Origin: Niebla homalea
Taxonomy: Eukaryota > Ascomycota > Lecanoromycetes > Lecanorales > Ramalinaceae
Length of the DNA: 64,000 bases
Direction of reading: 5' to 3'
Assembly (NCBI GenBank): GCA_019925105.1
Contig: JAHGAU010000011.1
Coordinates: 1-64,000, forward strand
The notes below the pieces were generated by a model that ran no database searches, was not told the origin of the DNA, and saw nothing but the letters and a program-made list of their open reading frames with translations. Numbering within the stretch: the stretch's first letter is position 1; each line of letters begins with the position of its first letter. The position numbers were made by a program, and so were the translations under genes. This document shows, piece by piece, positions 1 through 10,636 of the stretch.

Positions 1-39
1 GCTGAGAAATAAACGACCAAGATTTACCACAAGGTGATC

Positions 40-1240
40 CACCTCACCTGCAAGTTCTACTGCCATGACACCACGACGACTCTTGCTCTGCACTCTTTAC
101 TTCCTGACTTTGACTGTCTTCTTGATTTCTGTACCTTAGCTCCCAGACTCCCATCGTAAGTGAAGAATGTTTATTCCCTTGATTTATACCTTCACTTGCG
201 CCCTCTCTGATTTATATTCCCCATTTGCACCTCGATTGTACCCTCACTTACTCACTTATACTCTCTATTTGCACTCACTTGCCCCTCTCTCACTTGCACC
301 TCTTCATACTTCCTGCACCTCTTACACTCTTCATTTTAGGACTCTGATGACACCATTATGACTCTCGAGGTTTCTTTCTGATTGCACTCACTTGATAATT
401 CCCCTCTCTGATGGTAATTTTCTGCTTTGTATTCTCACACTGACTTGTTGCATTTCATCTGTACTTTACTGAAAATTTTCTACTCTGCACTTTACCTCAG
501 AGGTATATCATCACTCACCACTGCTCTTCACCTGCTCTACCCGAGCACCACCACACACCCTCACTGGGTACCTTACTCGTTAAACATTTCACTTGATGGT
601 ACCCTCACTCTCAGCCTGCACCTCACACATCGCAATTTTCACTTCCGCATTCCTTCATTCTGAGACTTCCACCCAGGTGGTATCACACTCCTTTCAATAA
701 TACTTTTCACATTACCTTCCTCTCTCTCTTCACCAGACTCCCATCACTGCACCTTCATTTGAGACTCTCTATCATATTCCTCTCACCTAAGTATCTGACG
801 ACTTATCTGCAACCTCTGATTTACATTCTCTTCATTCTGCATCTCATTCTTGCATTCTTTACTCTGCACTCTCGATTTCAGAATTTCATCTTGTGACACT
901 TGACTCAGACTGTTTTGCACTGATTTCGCACTTCACTGTACCACTGCACTCTCATTCTGTATTCCTCACCACCTCATTTCTAGAAAACACTACCTCATTT
1001 CTACATCTCTTATCAACATCTTCATTTTATCTTCACTTCAGAAGTGTGATCATCATTCTCACCACTACCCCACTGAAAATCTTCACTTTGCACTCTCTTC
1101 GACTTCTGAAGACTCTTCACTTCAGACTTCAGCAAAACTCCTTTGACAAGTTCTTTTTTTACCAGAAGCTTCCCATCGAGGCCTTATGAAGACTTACTTG
1201 GTAATTTCAATGACAGCCTATAACAGATTTCTGATAAGAC
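40..1240 (-). repeat. Degenerate 12-bp minisatellite, left outer arm
   Basis: The plus strand is pyrimidine-rich and poor in G. It is studded with approximate copies of ACTTGCACCCTC, for example CACTTGCACC near 291-300 and several CCTCACT and TTGCACTC variants. This is the reverse complement of the clean GAGGGTGCAAGT unit at 8,505-9,590, as expected for the other arm of the inverted repeat. Many units have C-to-T or G-to-A changes, and periodicity is largely lost. Short open frames on the plus strand here are composition artefacts of a stop-poor repeat and I see no gene in them. Confidence 0.65.
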
Positions 1241-1379
1241 CTGAGAGATGAGTAAGTTCTTGATTTGTACCTTTGATTTTATTCTTCTCTTTTGAGGGAA
1301 GGCTTTTGATGTTTTGCTTAATGCTCTTTTATTGTTTTTTTATTAAGTTTTTTGAGTTGTTTCTGATAAACTCCTTGAT

Positions 1380-4300
1380 AAATCCCTTGAGTAAGTTTTG
1401 ACAATATTAATTTAAAAATAAATAATAAAGGATAGAAAAAACATCAAAGATTATAAATAAAATATTTAGTTAAATGGTAAAAGAAGGATAAAAATACATA
1501 GTGTATGCTTATAATAATATTGGAATTATTATAACTGGTATATAATAATAGACATATTACTTACTAGATGAATAATAATTTATTTTTGATTAATAATTTT
1601 TTATTTATTTTAATTCTTATCTTAATGATAAAATAATTTGTTAATTGTCGTTCTTGAGGATAAGACTTTTAATAAAGACTCACTATAATAATTCTTTATT
1701 ATTATAATTAATTCAGAAACCTTTATATTAATGAGATTTATTTAATTACTTTATTTATTTAAGGTTTGCCTTAATAAGATAATAAAGGGTACATAGTAAT
1801 GAATAAAGATATGAGTTAACAGATAGTAACAAGCGGCAAATAATTTAATTGAATAATAGTGGCAAGCTGATGAAACTATGATGAACGGCAATGAATAACG
1901 TATTAATAGTGTGAAATAAATACTAATAATAGTGGTAATATTTAAAATAATAATGAAATGCTTAAACATTAGTAAGGTATGAGCGATAGGTAAGATAACT
2001 GTAATATTAGCGTCGACACGTAATAATATGGTAATACTGATCAATAAGAAAGTAGTGTAATTAGTGCACAAAATAAAATTAACAATTAAATACAATGTAA
2101 AGAATAGCCGGCAAGCAAAGGGTTGATTATCAATCTTAATAATGAAGAAGATACTGCACAGAGTGACAGTATCGAATAGTAGTGCTATAACATTTGAAGA
2201 TAGTACAATTATTGAATTAATAATAAAGATAATACTAATATAAGGTAATAATCGGTTAAAATAAAGGGTAAAAATAACCAAACAATAAAGGGTAAGTAAT
2301 TAATTAATAATAAAAGTTAAAAGTAAATAATAAAAGCACAAAAATAAAGAATAAGACAAAAGGTAATTAAATAAATAATAATAAGCTGAATAAATAATAA
2401 AATATAAAATACTATAAAAAATAATACTAAAGAATAAATAGTTTAAGATAAAAATAAACAACAAAGAGTAAATAAGTAGTTAATAACTAATAAGAAATAT
2501 AATTAACAAAAGGTATATAATTACTACAATAACAAATAAATAATTAAATAATAAAAAAATAGTTAATATAATGAAATAGTTGACATAATCAATAAAGGGC
2601 AAAATAGTAATAATGTAATAGCAAAGTGGTAAAAGTTAATGGACAAAAGTGGTGGTAAATACGCTCAATTAGGTTATGGTATGTGTGGAAGCATTAAAGG
2701 ATAAGGAATAGGCCAAATAAATAATGAAAGGATAAGCTTAAATTACTAGTAATCAGTGAATTAATTGCGTATAATAAAAGTACAATTATTATGTCAAATT
2801 AAGTAATTGTGTGTTAAGGCTGACAAAAGAGTTTAATATTGAGGAAAATAAAGATTTAAAAATAAAAAAAATGAAAATGAAATGAATTAAATAACAAGAT
2901 AGAAATGAAGTGATTTAATATGTCGTTGCAAATGAAATGGTTTAAAAATGAAAATTAGTTTAAATAATACACAATAATTAAATTAATTAGCTACAGAAAG
3001 GACAATAATAATTACACTCCCTTTAAATAAATATATAAAAGTATATAGGGTGCTTTAAATAAATAATAATGGTTAAGCATTAAAAATAATATAGCATAAG
3101 TATATAATAAAAATGTTGGGCAAAAGTGTGCAGTGGGTAAAATAATATATTAAAATATATGTATGTTAATAAAACTGTAGCTTAAATTAAACTATTTGGT
3201 CAAAATTGTTATCAAACATAAAAGAAAAGGTAAGTAATAAAAGAAAATAACTGTAAAATAAAATGAAAGTAAGAATATTAATAATATAGTTGAGAGGATT
3301 AAAGGAGATAATTATGACTTAAAAGAGCAATATGTCACTAATAAGTTAATTAAATAAAAATGAAATGAAAGAAAGAATTAGAAGAGAAGGGATTAAATAA
3401 TTAATAAAATGAAAATATAAAATAATATAATTAATACATAATAATAAGCAGAAACATGAGAGAAGATAAAATTAAAAGTAACAAGTATAAAGTAAAATTA
3501 ATTATAGTAAAGGGTGGGGTGGTAAAAGTTGAATATAAACACAAAAGTACATTAAGAATTGTAATAAAAGGGTAAATAAGGTATAATAAAAATAAACAAA
3601 GGAAAAGTAAATAAAAAGATAAATAAATAATAACAAAGTTTAAAAAAGTATAAATAAAAATGTCAAAGTGAAAAGGGTAATGGATAAATGGGTACAAAGG
3701 TAAAATAAAGCGCGTGGTCAGCGCGACACAAAGGGTAGACAGCGGAGAAATAAAAAAATAGATATTAAATTTATTTTTAAAAGTAATAAAGAAAATAGCA
3801 TGCAGAAAAAAGGTTGATAAAAGGGTAAAATTGCAATAATAAAGATAGGGTAAAGGTAAAATAAAGTTAAAAATTGCAAAGTGTGCTTAAAATTAAAAAG
3901 GTTATTAACCTAAAGAAAAAGGATAAAGAAAAGGTTAATAAAAATAAAAGGGTAAATATAAAAATAAAAATAGAATATAAATAAAAATATAAAGGAATAA
4001 TAAAATTTGAATATTAAAAATAAATTAAAAGGCAAATAAAAAAGCAATAAAATAAAAAGATATGCAAAGGTAAAAAAGGTAAAATAAGGATAAAGTAAAA
4101 TAAAAAATGTCAGGTGTGCTAAGAAGGATAAAATACAAAGGGGACAAAAGGAAAATATTGTGGTAATAAAAGGGTTAAATAAAAGGATTAAATAAAAGGA
4201 TAAAAGTATTATAAAGGATAACAAAGGATTAGCTTGAAAAGGTTAAAGTTAGAATTATAAAGGGTATATAAGGTTAAAAGAATATAAAGGCTAAAAGGGA

Positions 4301-4500
4301 ATAAAAAGGAAAAAAGAATTATAAGGATATTATTGCGATAAGAGGTGAAAATAGAGTTATAAGGGTATTATAAGGTTTATAAAAGATATATAAAATATTA
4401 TAAGGGATTTATAAAAGGATTATAAAAGATTTATAATAGATAATAAAATATTTTGAAAATTAAATAAAAGATTATATAAAAGAATATAAAGATAAAAGGA
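1380..4500. repeat. AT-rich degenerate tandem-repeat arm (left inner arm)
   Basis: This stretch is about 85-90% A+T with recurrent AATAATAAAGGGTAAATAAT-like units on the plus strand. It mirrors 4,745-8,250 in inverted orientation. It retains somewhat more CA and TG dinucleotides than the right arm (for example 1,830-1,900), so the two arms have mutated unequally. Open frames on the minus strand at 1,751-2,281, 3,431-3,697 and 3,910-4,224 are Phe/Ile/Leu/Tyr-rich translations of AT repeats with no domain. There is no gene. Confidence 0.7.
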
Positions 4501-4513
4501 TATAAGGATATAA

Positions 4514-4533
4514 GGATATATAATTATATATCC
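4514..4533. repeat. Perfect 20-bp palindrome near the centre of the inverted repeat
   Basis: GGATATATAATTATATATCC is self-complementary. It lies in the 4,500-4,745 spacer between the two arms, next to short tandem TAAGGATA units. It is either the residual apex of the large inverted repeat or a chance AT palindrome; the terminal GG/CC and the position favour the former only mildly. Confidence 0.6.
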
Positions 4534-4744
4534 CTTATAATACCTATTATAACCCTTATATAATTTCTTTATATTCTTTTTATTTATTTTTTAATCCTTA
4601 TTATTTATCCTTTTTATTTTATTTTAATAAACCTTTTATATAATTATAATAATATTTTATAATACCTTTTATAACTCCTTTATAATCCTTTTATTTTCTT
4701 TTTATACTCCCTTTATAATACCTTTTATAATTTTTTTATAATAT

Positions 4745-7700
4745 CCTTTATATCCTTTTTATTTATCTTTTATAATTCCTTTATATAACCTTTTTATTTA
4801 ATTTTCAAAATATTTTATATCTATTATAACCCTTTTATAATCCTTTTATAAATCCCTTATAATATTTTATATATCTTTTATAAACCTTTATAATACCCCT
4901 TATAACTCCTATTTTTCACCTCTTATTTATCCTTAATAATATCCCTTATAATTCCTTTTTTTATTCCTTTTTTAATTCCCTTTTTATACCTTTTATATTC
5001 TTTTTATTTATCCTTATAACCCCTTATAATACCCTTTATAATTCCTAACTTTAACCTTTTTCAAACTTTTTATAATCCTTTTATTTATCCTTTATAATAC
5101 TTTTTATTTTATTTTATCCTTTTTTATTTATCCTTTATTAATTAACCCTTTTTATTTACCTTTTATTATTTTCCTTTTATTATTTACCTTTTATTATTTA
5201 CCCTTTTATTTATTTTATCCTTTATTAATTACCTTTTTTTATTTATTTTTTATTTTACTTTATCCTTTAATTTTTACCTTTTTTTATTTACCTTTTATCT
5301 TTTTTTATTTTTTATTTACTTTTTTTATTTACCTTTTTAATTTATTTTTTTAATATTTAAATTTTATTATTCCCTTTATAATTTTTATTTAATATTCTAT
5401 TTTTATTTTTATATTTACCCTTTTTTATTTTTTATTAACCTTTTTTTTTCTTTTATTCTACTTTTATCCTTTTTCTTTTAAATTAATAACCTTTTTAATT
5501 TTTATTTTACTTTTATTTTTAATTTTTAACTTTATTTTTTACCTTTACCCTTTTATCTTTATTATTTACTTTTAATTTTACCTTTTACCCTTTATCTTTA
5601 ACCTTTTTTTTTCTGCGCTTTTTATTTTCTTTATTACTTTTTTAAAATAAATTTAATATCTATTTTTTTTTTTTTATTTTATCCCTTATTATTTACCCTT
5701 TATTATTCACCCTTTATTTTTTACCTTTTATTATTTACGCTTTATTTTATATTATCCCTTATTATTTACCCTTTTCTATTTATTTTTTATTTATACTTTT
5801 TTAAACTTTTTATTTATTATTTATTTATCTTTTATTTACTTTTTCCTTTTATTTATTTTTTTTTATTATACCTTATTTACCCTTTTTATTTTAATTCTTA
5901 ATATTACTTTTTATTATTTATATTTAACTTTACCCTTTACCCTTTATAATTAATTTTACTTTTTACTTTTTACTTTTTATTTTAATTTTTCTATGCTTTT
6001 CGCGTTTTTTATACTTATTATTATTATTAATTATATAATTTTATATTTTTTTTATTTTATTATTTACCCTTTATTATTTAACCTTCCGCTATATTCTTTC
6101 TTTAATTTTATTTTTTTATTTAATTAACTTATTAAGTTTTATATTTAACTTTCCTTTTTAAATTATTCTTTATTTACCCTTTAATATATAACTTTATTTA
6201 TTAATATTCTTATTTTACTTTTTATTTTTTAATTAATTTTTCTTTTTATTATTTTTTTCTTTTTATAATTTCTTTTAATTTTTATTAAATAGTTTTATTT
6301 AAACGTTTTTATTATTTATTTATATATTTTTTTTTTATTATATTTATTTTTACCCTTACTTTTTACTTTTTACCCTTTATTTTTTATTATATACTTTATA
6401 TTATTTATTTTTAATACTTAACCATTATTATTTATTTAAACCTTTTATTACTTTTTTATATATTTATTTAAAAAGTTAATTATTTATTTATGCTTTATTA
6501 TTTAATTATTTTTTTTATTATTATTTATTATTTAATAAATTTTTTTATTTTTTATTATTTATTTTAACGCTTTTTATTTAATTAACTATTTATATCTTAT
6601 TATTTAATTATTTATTTTATTTTTTTTATTTTTTTAAATGTTTATTTTATAATATTAACCTTTTATCTTTTAACCTTTTATTATTTATTTAAACCCTTTA
6701 ATATTTACTTTTTATTATATAATTAATTCTTTAATTTTTATTATTTAACTTATCCTTTATTATTTATTTAACTATTTATCCTTTATTATTTATTTAACTT
6801 TTTATCCTTTATTATTTAATTAACTATTTACCCTTTTTTATTTAATTAACTTTTTACCCTTTATTTTTTAATTATTTATTTACCCTTTATTATTATATTA
6901 ACTATTTACCCTTTATCATTATATTAACTATTTACCTTTTATTATTTAATCAATTATTTACCCTTTATTATTAAAGTAATTATATACCCTTTATTATTTA
7001 ATTATATTTCTTATTATTTAATTAATTATTTATTAGTTATTATTTAACTACCTATTTACTCTTTATTATTTATTTAATTCTTTACGTAACTATTTATTCT
7101 TTAATTATTATTGTTTTTTTTTTATAAATTAATTTTTTATATTTTATTATTTAATTAAGCCTTTATTTTTATTATTTATTTAATTACCTTTTATTATTAT
7201 CTTAATTATTTATTTTCTGCTTTATTATTTAATTCTTTATTTAACTTTTTATTATTTAATTAATTACTTACCCTTTATTATTTAATTAATTTTTTACCCT
7301 TTATTATTTAACCGATTATTTACCCTTTATAATTTAATTAACTATTTATACTTTATTATTTAATTTATTATTTACTTTTTATTATTTAAGTAATTACTTA
7401 CTTTTTACTATTTAATTTTATCCCTTATTATTTTTTTAATTATCTATTACTTATTATTCAGTTAATTAGTAACCCCTTTTTTGCTTTATTTTATTCTTTA
7501 CATTTTATTATTTAATTATTAATTTTTATTTTTATTTTTAAATTTTTCCCTTTCTTTATTTAATTAATTATTTACCCTTTATTATTTAAATAATGACCCT
7601 TTATTATTTTAAGTTATTCTTTACCCTATACTATTTACCTTTTATTATTTAACGTTTATTATTTATTTAATTATTTACCTTTATTAATTAATAATTTATT

Positions 7701-8250
7701 TACCCTTTATTATTTGATTATTTATTTACCGTTTATTACTTAGTTTATTATTTACCCTTTATTATTCAATTAATTATTTACCCTTTATTTTCATATTAAC
7801 TATTTATACTTTATTATTCACCTTTTATTATTTACCCTTTATTATCCTTATTAAAGTAAAGCCTTAATAAATAAATAATTAATAATCTTATTAATATAAA
7901 GGGTTTTTACCGGTTAAAGGTTATAAATAATAAGAATTAAATTTTATTAAGTCTTTATTAAAAGTCTTAATATAAGGAGGCGACGTTAACGGTTATTTTA
8001 TATTAAGATATTTAAGGAATTAATTAAATAAAAAAATTAATAAGTAAAAAAAAATAATTATTATTATTAAGTAAATAATATATCTATTAATATATACCGG
8101 ATTATAATAATTCCAATATTATTATAACCTTTTTTTATATTTTTTTTTTAATATTTATTCTTTTTTATTTTAACTTAAATATTTTTATTTATAATAACGT
8201 TTTTCTATTATTTTATTATATTTAATTTTTAATTAAATAATTTAATAAAA
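4745..8250. repeat. AT-rich degenerate tandem-repeat arm (right inner arm)
   Basis: Irregular repeats of ACCCTTTATTATTTAATTAA spaced about 14-26 bp apart are clearest at 6,680-7,080 and 7,240-7,850. CpA and TpG are nearly absent and C survives mainly in CCC runs, consistent with heavy RIP. The stretch 7,850-8,130 is less repetitive and pairs with 1,500-1,760 of the left arm. There are no open frames and no gene. Confidence 0.7.
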
Positions 8251-8254
8251 AACT

Positions 8255-8400
8255 TAATAAAGGGTTTAATAAAGGGTTTAATATAAAACTTAATAAAAGA
8301 CTTAATAAAAAGCTTAATAAAGAGCTTATTAAACGGCTTAATAAAGGCCTTCCTAAGGGTAAAGTAAGGGTGCAGGTAAAGGGCTTTACTCAGCTCTCGG
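8255..8400 (+). repeat. Transition block of RIP-mutated 12-mers
   Basis: Units such as GGGTTTAATAAA repeat from about 8,263, becoming GGCTTAATAAAG and then GGGTGCAGGTAA by 8,370. GGGTTTAATAAA is what GGGCCTGGTAAA (intact near 8,470-8,505) becomes by two C-to-T and two G-to-A changes. The block therefore looks like a mutated head of the adjacent intact array. No gene is present. Confidence 0.65.
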
Positions 8401-8459
8401 ATTCTTTATGCAAATCACGGTATTTTTGGGCCTATTGTGGTGGGGGCACCCGGTGAAGT

Positions 8460-9590
8460 GCTTGCTAAGAGGCCTGGTAAAGGGCCTGGTAAAGGGCTTA
8501 GTAAAGGGTTTGCTGGGGGTGCAGGTGAGGGTGCAAGTGAGGGTGCAGGTGAGGGTGCAAGTGAGGGTGGTGGTGAGGGTAGTGGTGCACTTGCAGGTGA
8601 GGGTGCAGGTGAGGGTGGTGGTGAGGGTGTAAGTGAGGGTAGTGGTGCACTTGCAAGTGAGGGTGCAGGTGAGGGTGCAGGTGAGGGTGCAGGTGAGGGT
8701 GCAGGTGAGGGTGCAGGTGAGGGTGCAGGTGAGGGTGCAGGTGAGGGTGCAGGTGAGGGTGCAAGTGAGAGTGCAGGTGAGGGTGCAGGTGAGGGTGCAG
8801 GTGAGGGTGTAAGTGAGGGTGCAAGTGAGGGTAGTGGTGCACTTGCAGGTGAGGGTGCAGGTGAGGGTGCAAGTGAGGGTGCAGGTGAGGGTGCAGGTAA
8901 GGGTGCAGGTGAGGGTGGTGGTGAGGGTGGTGGTGAGGGTGGTGGTGCACCTGCAGGTGAGGGTGCAGGTGAGGGTGCAGGTGAGGGTGCAGGTGAGGGT
9001 GCAAGTGAGGGTGCAGGTGAGGGTGTAAGTGAGGGTGCAAGTAAGGGTAGTGGTGCACTTGCAGGTAAGGGTGCAGGTGAGGGTGGTGGTAAGGGTAGTG
9101 GTGCACTTGCAGGTAAGGGTGCAGGTGAGGGTGGTGGTGAGGGTGGTGGTGCACCTGCAGGTAAGGGTGCAGGTGAGGGTGCAAGTAAAGGTGCAGGTGA
9201 GGGTACAAGTGAGGGTGGTGGTGAGGGTGCAAGTGAGGGTGCAAGTGAGGGTGCAAGTGAGGGTGCAAGTGAGGGTGCAAGTGAGGGTGCAAGTGAGGGT
9301 GGTGGTGAGGGTGCAAGTGAGGGTGCAAGTAAGGGTGCAAGTGAGGGTGCAAGTGAGGGTGCAAGTGAGGGTGCAAGTGAGGGTGCAAGTAAGGGTGCAA
9401 GTGAGGGTGCAAGTGAGGGTGCAAGTGAGGGTGTAAATGAGGGTGCAAGTGAGGGTGCAAGTAAGGGTAGTGGTGCACTTGCAGGTAAGGGTGCAGATAA
9501 GGGTGCAAGTGAGGGTGCAGGTGAGGGTGCAGGTAAGGGTGCAGGTGAGGGTGATGGTGAGGGTGGTGGTGAGGCTGCAGGTGAGGGTGG
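8460..9590 (+). repeat. 12-bp GGG-anchored minisatellite array, well preserved
   Basis: About 90 tandem 12-bp units, beginning with GGGCCTGGTAAA forms and then GAGGGTGCAAGT / GAGGGTGCAGGT. Periodic variants are GAGGGTGGTGGT and a longer insert GGTAGTGGTGCACTTGCA. The repeat is strongly G-rich on the plus strand, with C nearly confined to GCA. Because the unit is a multiple of three, long frames arise on both strands: Gly-Ala-Glu-Ser from 8,437 to 9,615, His-Pro-Leu on the minus strand, and Arg-Val-Gln-Val in another plus frame. In the 8,437 frame most unit differences change amino acids (Glu/Lys, Ser/Gly), which argues against selection on a protein. I therefore annotate a satellite, not a gene. 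Confidence 0.85.
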
Positions 9591-9632
9591 ATCACCTTTG
9601 GTGGTAAAATCTTAATCCTTTTATTTCTCAAC

Positions 9633-10500
9633 AACCACCCTATAAAATTTTATCAACAGAGGCTTGTTTGAATACGCTTACTTCACTCTACAACTCTTAT
9701 ATATAAAGTTAATGGATTAAGTAAATAACTTTAAAGATACACTAAGATAAAGTATCCGTACTTCATATAAAGTTCAGATCCAAGACTTAGCAGATGACTT
9801 ACTGCATACAGCCTCTCCTATTGGTCAGCTATCCGTACTTCATATGAAGTCCAGACATTAATAGTGTTAGGTTTTACCAGGGGTTTTAACCAAAATCGGG
9901 CTATAATTAAATTAAAATTTAATAAATAAATAGTTTACCCGGTATAAACAACCTAGGTATTAACCTTGAATTTTTCCGGTTCCGTAATCGTTATATTCAT
10001 ATTTTTAATAACCGTTTTAATCCGTTCCGTTAATTTCCTTATCTTAATTATATAAATAAGGGCCGGGATATCCGTAATATTATTATTATTATCGGTATTA
10101 TCGGTATTAAATACTTTAAATAAATAACGATTAAAGCCTTTAATATATAATTATTAATAATTAACGGAAATCCATTGTATATTCAATCCTGGTTAATTTT
10201 TTTAATGAAAATTACCCTATTTTTAAAGCTTATAAATATCAGGGTAATCGTTCCGGTAATAAATCGTTATCGTATTTAGGGATAAATAAATATAAGTATA
10301 ATAATTATACTTTAAACCTAAAGAAATAGGTAATAAAGGTAAAAAGGTAATAAATTTATCCGGAATATCGATATTATCTGAATAATTCTTAATAATATAA
10401 GTAAAAATCTTATTCCGGGTAAAAAGGCAAGCTAAAGGTATTATTTATTAAAATAACCGCATAACTTTTAAAATTGGATACCGTATTTATAATCACAGTA
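9633..10500. other. Transitional AT-rich sequence without a recognisable gene
   Basis: 9,633-9,870 has near-normal composition and includes a 27-bp direct repeat (annotated separately). From about 9,870 the sequence turns AT-rich with C kept mostly in CCGG, CGTT and CGG contexts, typical of a RIP-degraded repeat. No motif identifies the parent element. No coding sequence is seen on either strand. Confidence 0.5.
9753..9856. repeat. 27-bp direct repeat pair containing a palindrome
   Basis: Copies lie at 9,753-9,779 and 9,830-9,856. Both read TATCCGTACTTCATAT and continue with (A/G)AAGT(T/C)CAGA. The second copy contains the perfect 14-bp palindrome ACTTCATATGAAGT; the first has one G-to-A change breaking it. 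The function is unknown. They could be remnants of transposon ends or a binding-site pair; no promoter is evident. Confidence 0.7.
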
Positions 10501-10502
10501 AA

Positions 10503-10562
10503 TTAATGCTGAAGGGCTTGGTGAGGGGCCTGCTGAGGGGCCCGGTAAAGGGTTTGCTGAAG
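10503..10562 (+). repeat. Small remnant of the 12-mer family next to the gene
   Basis: Four to five consecutive 12-bp units: GGGCTTGGTGAG, GGGCCTGCTGAG, GGGCCCGGTAAA, GGGTTTGCTGAA. They match the head of the array at 8,460-8,510 and lie about 75 bp beyond the stop codon of the nuclease-like gene on the other strand. Confidence 0.75.
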
Positions 10563-10636
10563 ATAGAGGTGGAACCATATTATCTACAGTGAATCGATCC
10601 TTCAGTATATGGCTCTTGAATAGTACAATCCCCCCC

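Larger units (their letters stand above)
1..9632. repeat. Giant imperfect inverted repeat (near-palindrome), left edge cut by window
   Basis: The left part (1 to about 4,500) is the inverted counterpart of the right part (about 4,745 to 9,632). Anchors read directly: 32-51 pairs with 9,577-9,597 (GCAGGTGAGG-GTGGATCACCT type); 1,510-1,532 pairs with 8,104-8,126 around TTCCAATATTATTATA; 1,661-1,679 TAAGACTTTTAATAAAGAC is the exact complement of 7,951-7,969; 4,445-4,468 is the exact complement of 4,793-4,816. The outer arms are 12-bp minisatellite and the inner arms are AT-rich tandem repeats. The outer anchors share a midpoint near 4,815 and the innermost one near 4,630, so the inner arms differ by a few hundred bases of indels. 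Arm divergence argues against a simple assembly hairpin. The organisation resembles foldback elements with tandem-repeat arms, but no transposase or target duplication is visible, and base 1 may not be the true left end. Confidence 0.85.

Noticed and set aside
167..1189. Three plus-strand frames in the C/T-rich left arm
   Set aside because: Short, Ser/Thr/Leu/His-rich, and overlapping a degenerate minisatellite on the pyrimidine strand.
1751..4224. Membrane-protein-like minus-strand frames at 1,751-2,281, 3,431-3,697 and 3,910-4,224
   Set aside because: Phe/Ile/Leu/Tyr-rich translation follows from AT-rich repeats; there is no motif, and the mirrored arm does not conserve the frames.
8498..9634. 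Long His-Pro-Leu frame on the minus strand across the minisatellite
   Set aside because: It is the complement of a 12-bp stop-free repeat; any such array opens several frames. There is no composition or domain evidence of a protein.
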